Translations under genes and position numbers: made by a program
Shown: positions 49,124 to 60,400 of the stretch, piece after piece
Layout: the number at the start of each line of letters is the position of its first letter
How positions within the stretch are numbered: position 1 is the stretch's first letter
The notes under the pieces: model-generated
Told to the model about the DNA's origin: nothing
Seen by the model: the letters and a program-made list of their open reading frames with translations, nothing else
Databases searched by the model: none
Origin: Episyrphus balteatus
Taxonomy: Eukaryota; Arthropoda; Insecta; Diptera; Syrphidae
Assembly (NCBI RefSeq): GCF_945859705.1
Contig: NC_079137.1
Location: forward strand, 2,670,001-2,734,000
Length of the DNA stretch: 64,000 bases
Direction: 5' to 3'

Positions 49124-49989
49124 TGTTGTATAACAATGAATTTTTTATTTTTTTTTTATTTTTGGAGGTGTGTTTTTTTTAATACAAATTTTTAAACATT
49201 GCACATACAAAATTGATTTGCTGTCTGAAGAAAAAATTATCCACACAAAAAATTCAAAAAAACAAAAAATTAACTTTGTTTTTAAAATCCAAAAATGATT
49301 TTTTTGTTGAAAAATGTTAATTTATTCACACTCCATTAAAATTAAAGCCTCCATTAAAAATTAGAAAACTGTCAAATCGCATAAAAATTTTAAAATTTGC
49401 CCTTTTTACTATCTGCTTTAAATTTAATGGGCCTTAGTTTTATATACTAAAATTTTTCGTACAAATATTAATCATTTGCTAGAAAGTCAGAATTTAAGAA
49501 AACCGTTCAAAGGCAGGTACCGTTCATAACAATTTGTTAAATATGTTTTCGAAGTGAAAACTTCTTTAGTATCGTAGTGATTTGAAACAAGATGAAACGA
49601 AAACGCGACACGACTTCAACTTGTTATAACTTTTTTGTTTTAATAGATAGATAAATAAAATTTGTACTGTAGATAGGTAATTAAATAAATTATAATTGTA
49701 CCAAATTTCAATTAATTTCATATTCAAAATTCGGAGATAACGGTAAAAAGATGTTCTTTTCCCACACACGTTATATCTTTTGATCTAGTGCACATACAAA
49801 TTTGATTTAACTTTAATACGCATGCTGATAACTTAACCTTTTATTTGATATATCACACATAACGTTACGTGCTCTACAATTTACACAATCTTAAATTGAA
49901 AAAAAATTTAAAAATACCTCAAAACACCTGTGGAGATCTGTTGGCGATGGCCAGCTACCAGTGTAGGAAGTACCGTAATCTCAGTCTGG
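49124..49989. other. Decayed repeat-like intronic DNA
   Basis: Contains scattered words of the CTTGC-ended family (for example AAAGGCAGGTACCGTTCATAAC near 49510), otherwise AT-rich. No gene. Confidence 0.4.
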
Positions 49990-51965
49990 AAATTCGACAT
50001 GGTTGACTTTAAAAAATTCTAACTTCTCTTGTAGACATCTTTGAAATAAGATTTACACATCATTATACAAGGTGAAACAATAAGCTTTCACATGGTATAA
50101 AATTTTGTATAGGTTGTTAAACAAAAAAATTGATTTAATAGCATGAGAACATAAAAATAAATGTTTTTTTTTGCTTTTTGGATGAAATTTCATCGAGTTT
50201 AAAAAATTCTAGCTCTTTTTGTAGATTTCTCATACACCTGATCGATATATATATTTTGAGCTAAGACAATAAGCTTTCAGATGGTGTAAAAATTTGTATA
50301 GGTTGTTAGGGAAAAAATGCATTTACTAGCGTCAGAAGACAAAAATACGTGTTTTTTTTTTGGTTTTTTTGATGGAAACTGATCGAGTTCAAAAAATTCT
50401 AGCTCTTTTTGTAGATGTCTCATAGACCTGATCGATATATAATATATATATATTAGGGTGGGTCAAAAAAATCGAAATTTTTTTTTTTGATTTGGTACTC
50501 CGAAAAATCGATTGCTAGACCCCTCTAGAATATACACACCAAATATGAGCTCTTTATATTAATGGGAAGGTCCTCCGCTTTGCAATTTTCCATTTTTACA
50601 TCAAGCTTCTACTAAAAAAAAATAATTTTTTTATTAATTGACTTTTTAGCAAATTTCTTTTCATATTCTTGTAGGAAATTGAACGCTCTACAAAAAAGGC
50701 CTTATACACTTTTTTCGTTTATCTAACCGTTGAATAGATATTTGAGGTCCAAAAATCGGGAAAATCTTAAAAAATTCGTTTTTTGTTCTTATTTTTGTAA
50801 CAAATTGAAAAATTATAATGATCAAACGCGCAAGACATATTCTTGTTGAAAATTGATTGCTCCACAAAAAAGGTCTTATTAACTTTTTTCATTAATCTTA
50901 CCATTCTAAAGATATTCGAGGTCAAAGTTAAAAAAAAATATAAAAACATTTTATATTTTTAAAAAATTTCTAATTCACTGAAACTTCATTATTTTCAAAT
51001 TAGCAAGATATATTCTTGTAGGGGCTTAAACGTTCTACAAAAAATTCCTTGGAATGAAATTGATTGCTTTAACCGTTTAGAAGATATTCGTATCCAAACC
51101 AATGCTTACTGATTTCAATAGTTTTCTTATGACCCGTATGCATTGCGATTTGGATACGAATATCTTCTAAACGGTTAAAGCAATCAATTTCATTCCAAGA
51201 AATTTTTTGTAGAACGTTTAAGCCCCTACAAGAATATATCTTGCTAATTTGAAAATAATGAAGTTTCAGTGAATTAGAAATTTTTTAAAAATATAAAATG
51301 TTTTTATATTTTTTTTTAACTTTGACCTCGAATATCTTTAGAATGGTTAGATTAATGAAAAAAGTTAATAAGACCTTTTTTGTGGAGCAATCAATTTTCA
51401 ACAAGTATATGTCTTGCGCGTTTGATCATTATAATTTTTCAATTTGTTACAAAAATAAGAACAAAAAACGAATTTTTTAAGATTTTCCCGATTTTTGGAC
51501 CTCAAATATCTATTCAACGGTTAGATAAACGAAAAAAGTGTATAAGGCCTTTTTTGTAGAGCGTTCAATTTCCTACAAGAATATGAAAAGAAATTTGCTA
51601 AAAAGTCAATTAATAAAAAAATTATTTTTTTTTAGTAGAAGCTTGATGTAAAAATGGAAAATTGCAAAGCGGAGGACCTTCCCATTAATATAAAGAGCTC
51701 ATATTTGGTGTGTATATTCTAGAGGGGTCTAGCAATCGATTTTTCGGAGTACCAATTCAAAAAAAAGAATTTCGATTTTTTTGACCCACCCTAATATATA
51801 TATATATATATATATTTTGAGCTTAGACAATAAGATAATATCAAATTTATATAGGTTGTCATATTAAAAACATTTTTCTATTTTTTGCAAGAAAAATGAT
51901 TTTTTTAAGGTTTCACTTCTACCACGTGTGAATTGCACACATGATTTTTTTTTTTTTACAAAAGT
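49990..51965 (-). repeat. 170-bp-unit dispersed repeat, split by a nested fold-back
   Basis: Reverse-orientation units contain TTCTAGCTCTTTTTGTAGA, ACAATAAGCTTTCA and TATAGGTTGTTA, at about 50030, 50205 and 50385 and again after 51820. The far end (GGTTTCACTTCTACCACGTG then TGAATT, near 51918) matches the start of the copy at 505. The fold-back 50453-51794 interrupts it inside an AT dinucleotide run that in the uninterrupted units reads GATCGATATATATATTTTGA. Confidence 0.6.
50453..51794. mobile_element. 1.34-kb fold-back element, TTAGGGTGGGTC ends
   Basis: Complete copy. The left end TTAGGGTGGGTCAAAAAAAT is inverted at the right end, and the arms of about 620-650 bp are nearly identical (TTCCCATTAATATAAAGAGC, CAAGCTTCTACT, CGAATATCTTCTAAACGG). 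TA lies on each side (50451-50452 and 51795-51796). No transposase. Frames at 50767-50949 (-) and 51298-51480 (+) are the two arms of the same sequence. The near-identity of arms suggests recent activity or conversion. Confidence 0.75.
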
Positions 51966-53338
51966 ACCTACGACGATTTTGGTCATATAAAAAGTACCGT
52001 TAATTTTGGTAAATACTATTTTAGTTCTAATTTCACAAAATCCTTACATAAATACCAAGTTTGAAGCAAATCGCTTCTGCGATTTGAACTGTTATTAGCT
52101 TTTAATTTAAAGCTGCAATCAATGGGGAAAAATCTATAGAACAAAGCTTTGACTTCAGCTAAGTTTGGATGCAGCATTGAACAGGCATTTGTTTTGAGTT
52201 TAAATCTCACTGTGTGTATAAATTGGTTTTGTGGCCATTTTTAAAAACGCTTAGGTCTAAATATCTCGAGAACGACTTGTCGCACACAAAATTTGCGGGC
52301 AACTTTCTGATTGAAAATTATAACAATCTTTATTTCTCACATATATTATACGGTTTGTTGCGTTTATTTAAGATCAATTTTAGTTTAGGCACTTTGAGAA
52401 CGGAAATTTAAAAAAACAGCGTTTCTTCTTAGTTAAAACCCTGCCATAAGTTTTCTTTGAACCTAAAACTAAATTTGTTTTGACAGTTAAATTTTATGAA
52501 TGAATTATGTGTTTAGCAACTGATTTATCTTCATCAATTACAAAAACAAAATAGCAAACAAAACTAAAAAAGAACATAAACCACCATCAGAGATCTCATA
52601 TAGATCCAATTGAATATATACAAAAATCACGAAGTCTATGCTCATTGAAGAAACATTTTATAAAATAAGTAGCCAAATTGTAATTTGCCTATAAAACGTT
52701 TGTATTCCATCAAGATGCACGCCTTCACGCATTTTGATTACCTATCTATCTCCATTTGGCTACTGTTTTCCTGTCGAACTTAAACTTAAAACTCTAAACA
52801 AAACCCAACTAAGCATGACCATCTCAAAACAGTTCGCCAGATATACACATTGCAAGTTGCAATTTAAAACTCGTAAATTTCTTCGGTTTATCGTCAAAAT
52901 AGATCACCTAAATCCCACCTAATTACAATAATCTTAATCCGAAACAATCCACAGAGTAGGTAGTCTCTTGGAAAATAAAAATATATTTTAATTCTTTTTA
53001 ATCCTTTTGCAATTGTACAAGATTGTGGACTATGCCGCGCATAGGACTAGGATTCTATTTTTTTTCTGGTTCTTATTCGTATAAAACTATTTCACAAAAG
53101 TCGTGACCATAGTCATCGTCGTGTGCAATATCCACGATAAGATTTTCAATAAATTGTTTTGGATGCGACTTTGTTGATGTTGGTCGCTGGATTCACCTTC
53201 ATCCAGTCGTCGGCATAGAGACAAAATAGAGCTTCTGATTGTGCGTTAAGTTTTTAAGAATCATGACTATGTCCTTTGAAACTGATTGTTAATTTTTGGT
53301 AATCTATTTTTATTTCTTTTTTTTTTATTTTATTTAAG
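51966..53338. other. End of intron 5
   Basis: No gene or repeat end was seen. It ends in a T-rich tract and TTTAAG, the acceptor of exon 6. Confidence 0.55.
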
Positions 53339-53495
53339 ACACATGAAAAGTCATTTAAAACCAGAAAAAATCTACAAGTGTCCCGAATGTGATTTCAAGG
53401 CCAAGATACCAGCTCATATAAGACGACATGTAAGAACACATACGGGCGAGTGTCCTTATAAGTGTCCACATTGTGATTACAGTTGTGGTTACATT
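53339..53495 (+). CDS. Poly-zinc-finger protein, coding exon 6 (residues 1052-1104)
   Basis: The first base completes the Arg codon from exon 5 and restores C1035-x4-C1040-x12-H1053-x3-H1057. The finger at 1066-1086 is a classical C-x2-C-x12-H-x3-H and is followed by a near-canonical linker (HTGECPYKC). C1094 and C1097 open the next finger. The exon ends in phase 0 at ATT before GTAAGT (53496). Confidence 0.9.
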
Positions 53496-53548
53496 GTAAG
53501 TTTGATATTTTATAACATTTTTATTTAATTTTAATAATTTTTTTCTAG

Positions 53549-53695
53549 GAAAATCTTCGCAAGCACATTCTTACGACAAAGAAACATCCTGGGAAGTTCA
53601 TATATCAATGTACGGAATGTGATCCAAATGACCAATACAAAACAAACTATAACAATGAGTACCAATTGCATTTGACGAACGTACATGGCAAATAA
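53549..53695 (+). CDS. Poly-zinc-finger protein, last coding exon (residues 1105-1152)
   Basis: Preceded by a 53-bp GT-AG intron. It completes the finger C1094-x2-C1097-x12-H1110-x6-H1117 and encodes a last, long-looped finger (C1125, C1128, H1145, H1150). It ends HGK and TAA at 53693-53695, two residues after the final ligand. The paired fingers spanning exons 5-7 resemble the tandem fingers typical of nucleic-acid binding, unlike the irregular block in exon 2. Confidence 0.9.
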   Translation, partial: ENLRKHILTTKKHPGKFIYQCTECDPNDQYKTNYNNEYQLHLTNVHGK

Positions 53696-53722
53696 GTTTA
53701 AGTTTTTATTGTTACAAGATTT

Positions 53723-53819
53723 AGGTCCATTTTCTTCACTCGGAGTTGAACAAAACTTGAGAATTTTTATATTTAAAATTCTCAAGTTATGTTCAACTCC
53801 GAGTGAAGAAAATGGACCT
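53723..53819 (+). other. 45-bp hairpin in the 3' UTR
   Basis: The left arm 53723-53767 and right arm 53775-53819 are complementary at 44 of 45 positions, around a 7-nt loop. It starts 28 nt after the stop codon, so it should be in the transcript. The outer 17 bases of the right arm (GAAGAAAATGGACCTTA) occur again at about 56354, so it is probably a small insertion. Confidence 0.75.
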
Positions 53820-53840
53820 TACTTTTTTTGTTTTAATTTT

Positions 53841-53886
53841 AATAAACTTCTTTCAAATTCAAATAATGTAACAGGAAACTAATAAA
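53841..53886 (+). terminator. Candidate polyadenylation signals of the zinc-finger gene
   Basis: AATAAA at 53841-53846 and 53881-53886, the first canonical signals after the stop. A third lies at 54120-54125. Which one is used cannot be told from sequence. Confidence 0.5.
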
Positions 53887-53899
53887 ATGAACAAAATCA

Positions 53900-54971
53900 T
53901 GGCTGACGAAATTATTTTGGAAATGGTTGGTTTATTTGCTTTTTCTGTAAACAAATTCTTATGGAAAGAAAATGGCTTCCATTATTTGAATTTGAAATAA
54001 TGTAACGGTTTCTATTTTATCGAGTTAAGTTTCGTCAAAATTATTTGAATTTTAATTTAATGCCTTTCTATTGCATAGTTAAAGGAGATGAACTGGATTT
54101 GAATGAAAATATTTTGTTAAATAAAGTGTTTCCGGTTGATGTCTATGATATTTCCTTCATATGGGAAATTTTTAACATTCTGTCCCAAAACTAAGGTTTG
54201 AATATCAGATACATTAAGGTTTATTGTGCATTTTTCTTTATACTACGTTTGCACTTATGAAAACAAGTTATTTACATACAACTTTTTTAAACTCTTATCA
54301 ACCATTTTGTTTTTAAATTCAGAAGAAAATTAATTCAAACCTCATGTTTTATCAAATTTTTTATCTTTCAGTTTTAATGATAGTAAGAGTTGTCATTTTC
54401 GACTTTGAATGATTTGGAAATTTCCACATTGCATTCTACTTGCGAAATATAAAGGATTTTCAATTTTAGTTTTTCTCACTACTTCCATTTTTTTTTACTT
54501 GCGATTTGGGCAAAAACTGGTCCTGCAATACAGTCTATCAGCCTCTATCTCCAGCTACAGGCTAAACGCGGAACTAAGGTGAATCTTTACAGTGGAAATT
54601 GAAATATTTTTCTGGACAAAGTTTTGGTGCCCGCAATGGAAAAAATTGCTATAACGATTAAAATTTTGATTAAAATGTTTGAACTTTCTTTGGCAAAGGA
54701 CGTACTTTTGAAAAAAGAAACATATATTTTTTTTAATAAAACCTTATAAGTATAAATCATTTTCTTGATTTCTCACTCCTTTCTTCGTGACCTTTATTGA
54801 ATAAATTAAGTAGTCCTTTTTGGTTTATGAAAAAGAATGCTGACAATTTACTTTGGAGAAAAAAAAGCATCTGATTGATCTTTTTTTTTTTGTGATTTTT
54901 TTTCCCCCAAACAAAAATCAGAATTGATTAAAATATGAAATATTTGGTTTGGAAAGGGCATCAATCGTAAC
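53900..54971. other. Intergenic DNA without a recognised gene
   Basis: AT-rich. A word TTTTTACTTGCGATTTGGGC near 54497 resembles the end of the CTTGC-ended dispersed repeat. Confidence 0.45.
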
Positions 54972-55501
54972 CAGGGCTGTAAAAATATCAATTGAAAAAA
55001 ATGCATTTGAATTGCATTAAAAAAAATACTAAAACTTGCATTAAAAAAAATTTTTGCAGCTGAAAAACATTTGTATTATTAAAAAAAAACATTTATTGCT
55101 AATAAAAAAAATTGCATAAAAAAAAAGTGATTGCAACTAAAAAATGTTTGTTTGAAAATAAAAAAAATACCTGCATTGAAAAAAAAATTCAATGCAATGT
55201 TAATAATTTTTGTATGGTCAAATCTCCAAAATCGTTAGAAATTTGAAGAATATTTAAAAAAAATAATCAATGCACACATAATGCAATGATTTTTTTTTTC
55301 AATGCAGAAAATTTTTGATTTGCAATAAAATTTTTTTAATGCAAAATATTTGTATTTGCAATAAAATTTTTATTTTCAATGCAAATATTTGCAATAGCAT
55401 TTTTTTATTGCAAAATTTTTTAGGTATTTGCAATAAATATTTTTTTTTAATTTGCAGTAAAAAGATGCAAATGCATTAAAAAATTATTTTTTACAAACCT
55501 G
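54972..55501. mobile_element. hAT-like MITE with CAGGG ends
   Basis: Left end CAGGGCTGTAAAAATATC; inverted right end CAGGTTTGTAAAAAATAA. Both continue to AATGCATTTGMA. Flanks ATCGTAAC (54964-54971) and ATCGTAGG (55502-55509) match at 6 of 8 bases, fitting a decayed 8-bp hAT duplication. The inside is filled with TGCAATAAAT/TTTTAATGCA words in both orientations. No coding capacity. Confidence 0.55.
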
Positions 55502-57575
55502 ATCGTAGGTAGGACTTTCCTTCACAGGTAATCCACAAGCTAATAGCTTGTGACAAACAGCTTAAAATGGCCTTACGGAGATGTTCCTGCAGAGGGTTTA
55601 TCTATGCACAAACCGGATTACTTGCGTAGGATGTTATAATAAGGCCTTATAGAAGTTGTTGTAGGTGTTGTACAAAATGTTGAATTTATGCATAAAAAAC
55701 AAGAATTAATTGTATTTTATTTCATTTTTTTTATTTTCTTTTGATTTTTTCTGTTTTGCATTTTCTGCATATTATTTTATTTAGGTATTTTAATTTTTTC
55801 CTGTTTTGTTTCTTTTCCTTTTTTGGAAATTCCACTGCTATTTCTGTTGCTCTGAAATGATGAGAATATTATTTTAATTGAAAAAGAACACATTTTTTTT
55901 TTATTTTCATCACATGGCCCGGCCAAGAATCGATCCCACGTACCTGTGCATACCAAGCCAGCACCTTACCAGTAGACCATGCTCGAATATTTAAGATGAG
56001 TGGAAAATTGGGAGCTAATTGAAACCTCTCATTGAAATGCAATGTTTTTTTCTAATGCGTTACAAACATTGCATATCTGCAGGATAAAAACTTTGCATAC
56101 TTACAGGTGAAAACATTGCATACTTACAAGAACCTCTTGGAACAGGTCTTATAGAGGCCTTCTGTCACTTGAAAATACAAGGCTTCTTTAGAACGGTTCA
56201 AACAGGTCTTATAAAGGTCTTCTTTAACTGATATTTACAAGGCTTCTTCTTAACACTTCTATATAGCCTTAAGGAGACCTCCTTTTTTTCCAAAATGGAT
56301 GATTTGCGTAAGTAAGCCTTAAACTAAACTTATACAAACTATAGCTTGCCGAATCGAAGAAAATGGACCTTATGCAAGTAAAATTGTTACTTGGGATAGC
56401 ACCTCTAAAGCTTTATAGAAGCAAAATTGTTAGTCGGGCTATATGTTTACTAAACATTGTATATCAATTCAATTCAAAATTCATATACAAATTACTAAAT
56501 TATATTCATACGATTTTTTAGAAGTAATGTCGATAAGAGTAGCGTTCTGTCTGTCATTTTCGTGCCACTTTTAAATTATCCACAAAAAAGGAACAACAAA
56601 GGGTAAACCACGCACACAACTAAATTTGACAATACTTGACCAATTTCCTAAAATAAACCCAAATAAAATTTATCATTTTCAATTATGTATGTAATAATTA
56701 TTTTAAATGACAATTTTTATAAATTAAAATTATTAAAATCTCAAATTCTTTATAAAAATAAAATCCCTTACACTTTATGAACACATCCCTCATTCAAATA
56801 TTGGGATTTTTTCTATCCCAATGAAATTTCCCCTTTAAATGAAATGTCAACAAAAGCAAAATCGAATACACAAAAAAGTCAACAAAAGAAAAAATAAAAA
56901 GAAAATCCTCACTCACTCAAAAATGATAAAAGAGAAGAAAAAATGAGAAATTTTCGTCAAACAAAAACGAATACGAATTTCAATCGAAAAGAGACAGCCG
57001 TAAAGAATTGTTGTTCGTCGAGAAAACGTCGATCGACTGCAAAAATATTTATACTCTCCGTTCTATAACGTTCGCATCGCGCACATCTTTATTTTTTTTA
57101 TTTTCTATCTTCTCACACTTTTTCCTCATAAATAAATAGACAAAAAAAAGTGATAAATAAATAAAAAGGTTTTTCCCGCTTTTAAAATTTTCTAAAAAGT
57201 TTCTCAAAAAAAATCGAAAACAAAAAAAAAATCTCCAGAAAAACAAGACAATTATTTTTTCTCCATAACTGAGTGGTTTTTTCTTTCTTTTTTCTACTCC
57301 AATTTTCAACTTAAAAAAAAAATCCAAAATACCTACTATTTTGTTCTTGTATCTTGTTGTGTGTTGTTGTCATCTATCTCTGTCAGTTTTGTCTTGTATG
57401 TTGTTTCGGTAGAGTGTTTTTTTTTTGTGTGTGTAGTATAGTTGAGTGGAGTTGTGTGTTGTTTAGAAAAAAAAAGGAAATTTTTCTATCAACAAATTAT
57501 CTAATTCTGATAAGAAAAAAGAGGAAAAAAAAAACAAACAAATTAATAAGGGAAAACAAATTTAAACTTCCCAAA
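55502..57575 (+). other. Region upstream of the SEC14L1-like start
   Basis: From 55540 to 56420 there are several imprecise repeats of AGGTCTTATAGAGGCCTTCT-like words. From about 56950 the sequence turns rich in purine runs with short CG-containing patches (GAAAACGTCGATCGACTG), as in fly promoter/5' UTR DNA. A TCAGTT initiator-like word lies at 57383, unproven. The 5' UTR probably includes the last 150-200 bases. Confidence 0.4.
55912..55990 (-). pseudogene. tRNA-like sequence, minus strand
   Basis: Read on the minus strand it has an A-box (TGGTCTACTGGTAAGG) and a B-box-like GGGATCGATTC at tRNA spacing. The D stem pairs with wobbles; the acceptor and anticodon stems fail. It is best seen as a tRNA-derived repeat or pseudogene. 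Confidence 0.45.
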
Positions 57576-57638
57576 ATGGTGCAGAAATTTCAATCCCCTG
57601 TGCGGGTGTACAAACATCCATTTGAGTTGGTTATGAAG
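57576..57638 (+). CDS. retm: SEC14L1/real-time-like PRELI-domain protein, first coding exon
   Basis: 21 codons, MVQKFQSPVRVYKHPFELV and two more residues, in phase 0 before GTATGT at 57639. This is the conserved start of the PRELI/MSF1 domain in SEC14L1/SEC14L5 of vertebrates and Drosophila real-time (recalled from family knowledge). Full family members continue with the rest of PRELI, then a CRAL-TRIO lipid-binding domain and a GOLD domain, and are thought to act in lipid handling and vesicle traffic. The ATG has a classic fly context (CAAAATG). The next exon, expected to continue with an aromatic and Arg-rich segment, is not found up to 64000, so this intron is at least 6.3 kb. Same strand as the zinc-finger gene, 3.9 kb downstream of its stop. 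Only the N-terminus supports the name. Confidence 0.85.
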
Positions 57639-58310
57639 GTATGTATGTCAATTCTAGTTGAGTATTGAGTTGTTGTTGTATAAGTTTAAGTTGTTTTTGT
57701 TTGTATATCCACACAACCATTCTAAAATTTCCTTTTCGATGGGGGAAGGGGTAGGGGAAGTAGGCTTTAGGCTGTGTAGGGTGGTAACTCTTTTTTTTTT
57801 TTTTAACTACCTACTCAAGGAGAAAAAGATGTATCTAAACATTTTTGAAGATAGACACGAGTTTTTTCAATGAAAACAAATATTAATCAATTAAATTCCC
57901 ACACACACACCCAACAGAAAGCCTCTTTTCTCCTAAGTAAATAAACAAATTTAATGAGATTCAAGGCTATCTTATTAGAAAATTGAGAACAACCTAGAAT
58001 GGTTGCTAATTACAGCTTCTCCTTTACTCCTTTTCAAACAAATATTTATCCATTGTCATTTATTAGGCTTTTTTAGGGATTTATGAAAAGTTTAGTAAAA
58101 TTATACCCACTTTTACTATTTTAGTTTTCATATTCTCATGAAATCAATAAAAAAAAGAAGAAACATCATTAAGCAAAGCAAGAAGAAGAAGAACAATAAG
58201 AACCGGCGGCGGCAACAAAAAAAAAATGTAGGCCAAACGCAAACATGAACTCTAGAGGTCACCTTGTGAATGGAAAACCTACTCTGCTGCCTTGCTTTTG
58301 CTTTGATATA

Positions 58311-59039
58311 ATGTCGAATTCCTTTCAATTTTTTGAATCGCCTCAAAAAAATCGAATTTTTGGTGTTAAAAAGGAACATGAAAACAGACCGATTTCTTTT
58401 TGCGATTGTATGTGTGTCATTTGACAACAATTTTTACACGAACGTCAAGCTGAAACCAAAACAATTTCTGCAAAATAAAACCAGAGATTCCTTTGATCAA
58501 TAATTTTGTTTATTTTCTTCGGTAATATAGATTTATTTTAATCAGAGTCAAAGGGAAATTGCAGTTATTATTAAGATCTGAGTGAAGATGAAGTAGAAGG
58601 TTATTATTTTGGCCGTATGCTGTGGATTTACAGAGAAAAAATTTTCTGACGACAATTACGAGAAGAAAAGTCACAGTAATTTGACTTTTTCACAAGAACT
58701 ATACTATATTTTGATCGCACATTGTTTTTTTTTTTATTTATTTCATATTTTTCCGCAATAAAAATACGATATTCAATTAAAATTTTCTTTTTATTTAAAG
58801 TTGGTGTTCTCAAATAAATAAACAACACGAAGAAAACTTTCAGCTTGACGTTTGAGAAATGTCAAATGTTGCAAGTGTGTGTGCAAATTCGTGTAAATCT
58901 CTCAAAAAAGAGGGATTAAAAAAAATTCGAATTCTGCTTCGTTTGAGGCGAATTTTTTTTCTATGGAACATGATTTTCAGAAAAAATTCGCTTCGAGATC
59001 GCCGAAAATTCGATTTTTCAATTGAAAGGAATTCGACAT
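58311..59039. mobile_element. Inverted-repeat element, ATGTCGAATTCC ends
   Basis: Ends ATGTCGAATTCCTTTCAATT and its complement. Further inside, TTTGACAACA... and ACGTCAAGCTGAAA (58440) are matched in inverse at about 58843 (TTCAGCTTGACGTT) and 58860. The arms are imperfect, so boundaries and duplication are uncertain. Confidence 0.5.
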
Positions 59040-59761
59040 AAGAGGAGATAGTTTTTCGTTTTTCTCTTTTTTTGTTGTTTTTTTGAATAGATAATAATTT
59101 GGTCTTTGGTGGCAGTGGCATTGTGTGGTTAACCCTCCATTCTCCATACAATAACCCCAAAAAAATCGTTCTTGAATGACAAACAAAATTACATTTAATG
59201 TTTATTGTTATTTTTTGGACTTTTTTTTGTTTAACTTTAGGGTAAAATGTAGCACAGAAAGAATAGGTTAGGTAATTATTCTTTAAGGATATAGCAGTTA
59301 TTTAAAGGAAATGAAAATACCTACATTTTAATGTCTCCCCAAATTAAAATAATTATGAAAAAACAGTTGAGATTTGGGACTAGAAAGAAATAGGGTCTCC
59401 TGTTACATTTTTTGTATGACAACCTTCCTACAAAAATCAAGGTCACATTTTATATTTAAATTTAAATATTCGACAGTAAGAGAAGCAGAAATTTGTTCTT
59501 TTCCATTAAGGTGGGATGTTAATTAAAAATCATTAATCATTTGAAATCCTATCCTTTAGAATTCATTTTACATGGTTACAACTTAGTAGGTACCATTAAA
59601 GCACTGTTAAAGAAGCAATCATGAGATTTCAAGGAAGGAACTAGGAGGGAAAAGTATAGGAAGGGTCTTGAAATCAAACTCTAAAGCTCAAAACCTTCTT
59701 GACATCCCATGAGGTTGCATGATGAAGAAATATATTTCGGGAAAAAACTTCCTAAAAAAAA

Positions 59762-59835
59762 TTAGTAGCAGGGCAGAGTGGGTAATTGAATCCACGAATT
59801 ACACTCTGAATGCAAACGCCATCAAGCAGTAAGCT
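59762..59835 (-). pseudogene. Possible tRNA-like sequence, minus strand
   Basis: On the minus strand CTTGATGGCGTTTGCATTCAG is followed by GTGGATTCAATTACCCAC, a decayed B-box arm with complementary flanks (GTGG/CCAC-like). The A-box is weak. It is the third tRNA-like sequence in the window and possibly a SINE head. Confidence 0.3.
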
Positions 59836-59841
59836 GATGGA

Positions 59842-60160
59842 TTGAGAACCGTTGATGGAACTGAATGTGGAATATTTGGGCCTAGAGCAAAAATTTCAAT
59901 TTCAATGTATTACTTTATTTCTTTCTCAAGCATAATAAACGCGATAGACAAATGTACAGAACGGAATCTCGAACGAAAGTATAGAAACCTTAATATTGAC
60001 ATTATATCCGATAGCCAGTTGAACGTTAAAGCAATAATATGCTTTGCCATTAACTCAAAACTCATATAAAAGTGTGGAGGAAGCTTGGCAACGGAAATAA
60101 CTTTAACCTGTACTGGATTCTTGGATATTTAGAGTACATGACTGGTACTGTGTAGCTGCG
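59842..60160 (+). mobile_element. Decayed non-LTR retrotransposon, RNase H fragment
   Basis: The frame from 59842 includes CGIFGPRAKISI, then IDKCTERNLERKYRN and IISDSQLNVKAI, the pattern of the RNase H domain in jockey/LOA-type insect retrotransposons (SDSQ acidic site). After a stop near 60067 it continues with VWRKLG and YWILGY, matching the usual VWxxL...WVPGH segment with the key residues lost. Pseudogene. Confidence 0.65.
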
Positions 60161-60400
60161 AAGCACTTATACATCAAAGTTGTAGTCTTTTGAAATACTA
60201 CAAATAAATTAAATATCTAAAAGATATCAACCTGAAGACAGTGATGTAAGAAGCAACTTGCAACTTTCCCACATCCATCCATTCATTCATACCTCTATTC
60301 TTTTCTTAATGTGGACCCACCATATACATAGAAAACTATGTTGGTTACAGAAACTCACTATTTGGTGATACAAACGCTCTGTCTGACTTCATTCTAAGAA

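Larger units (their letters stand above)
39999..53338 (+). other. Intron 5 (13.3 kb), repeat-rich
   Basis: GTAAGT to TTTATTTTATTTAAG. No gene inside can be supported. Elements are listed separately. Confidence 0.85.

Noticed and set aside
37391..51480. Recurrent 60-76-codon frames with a shared N-terminus
   Set aside because: All lie in arms of the TTAGGGTGGGTC fold-back family; the frame reflects arm sequence, not a protein gene.
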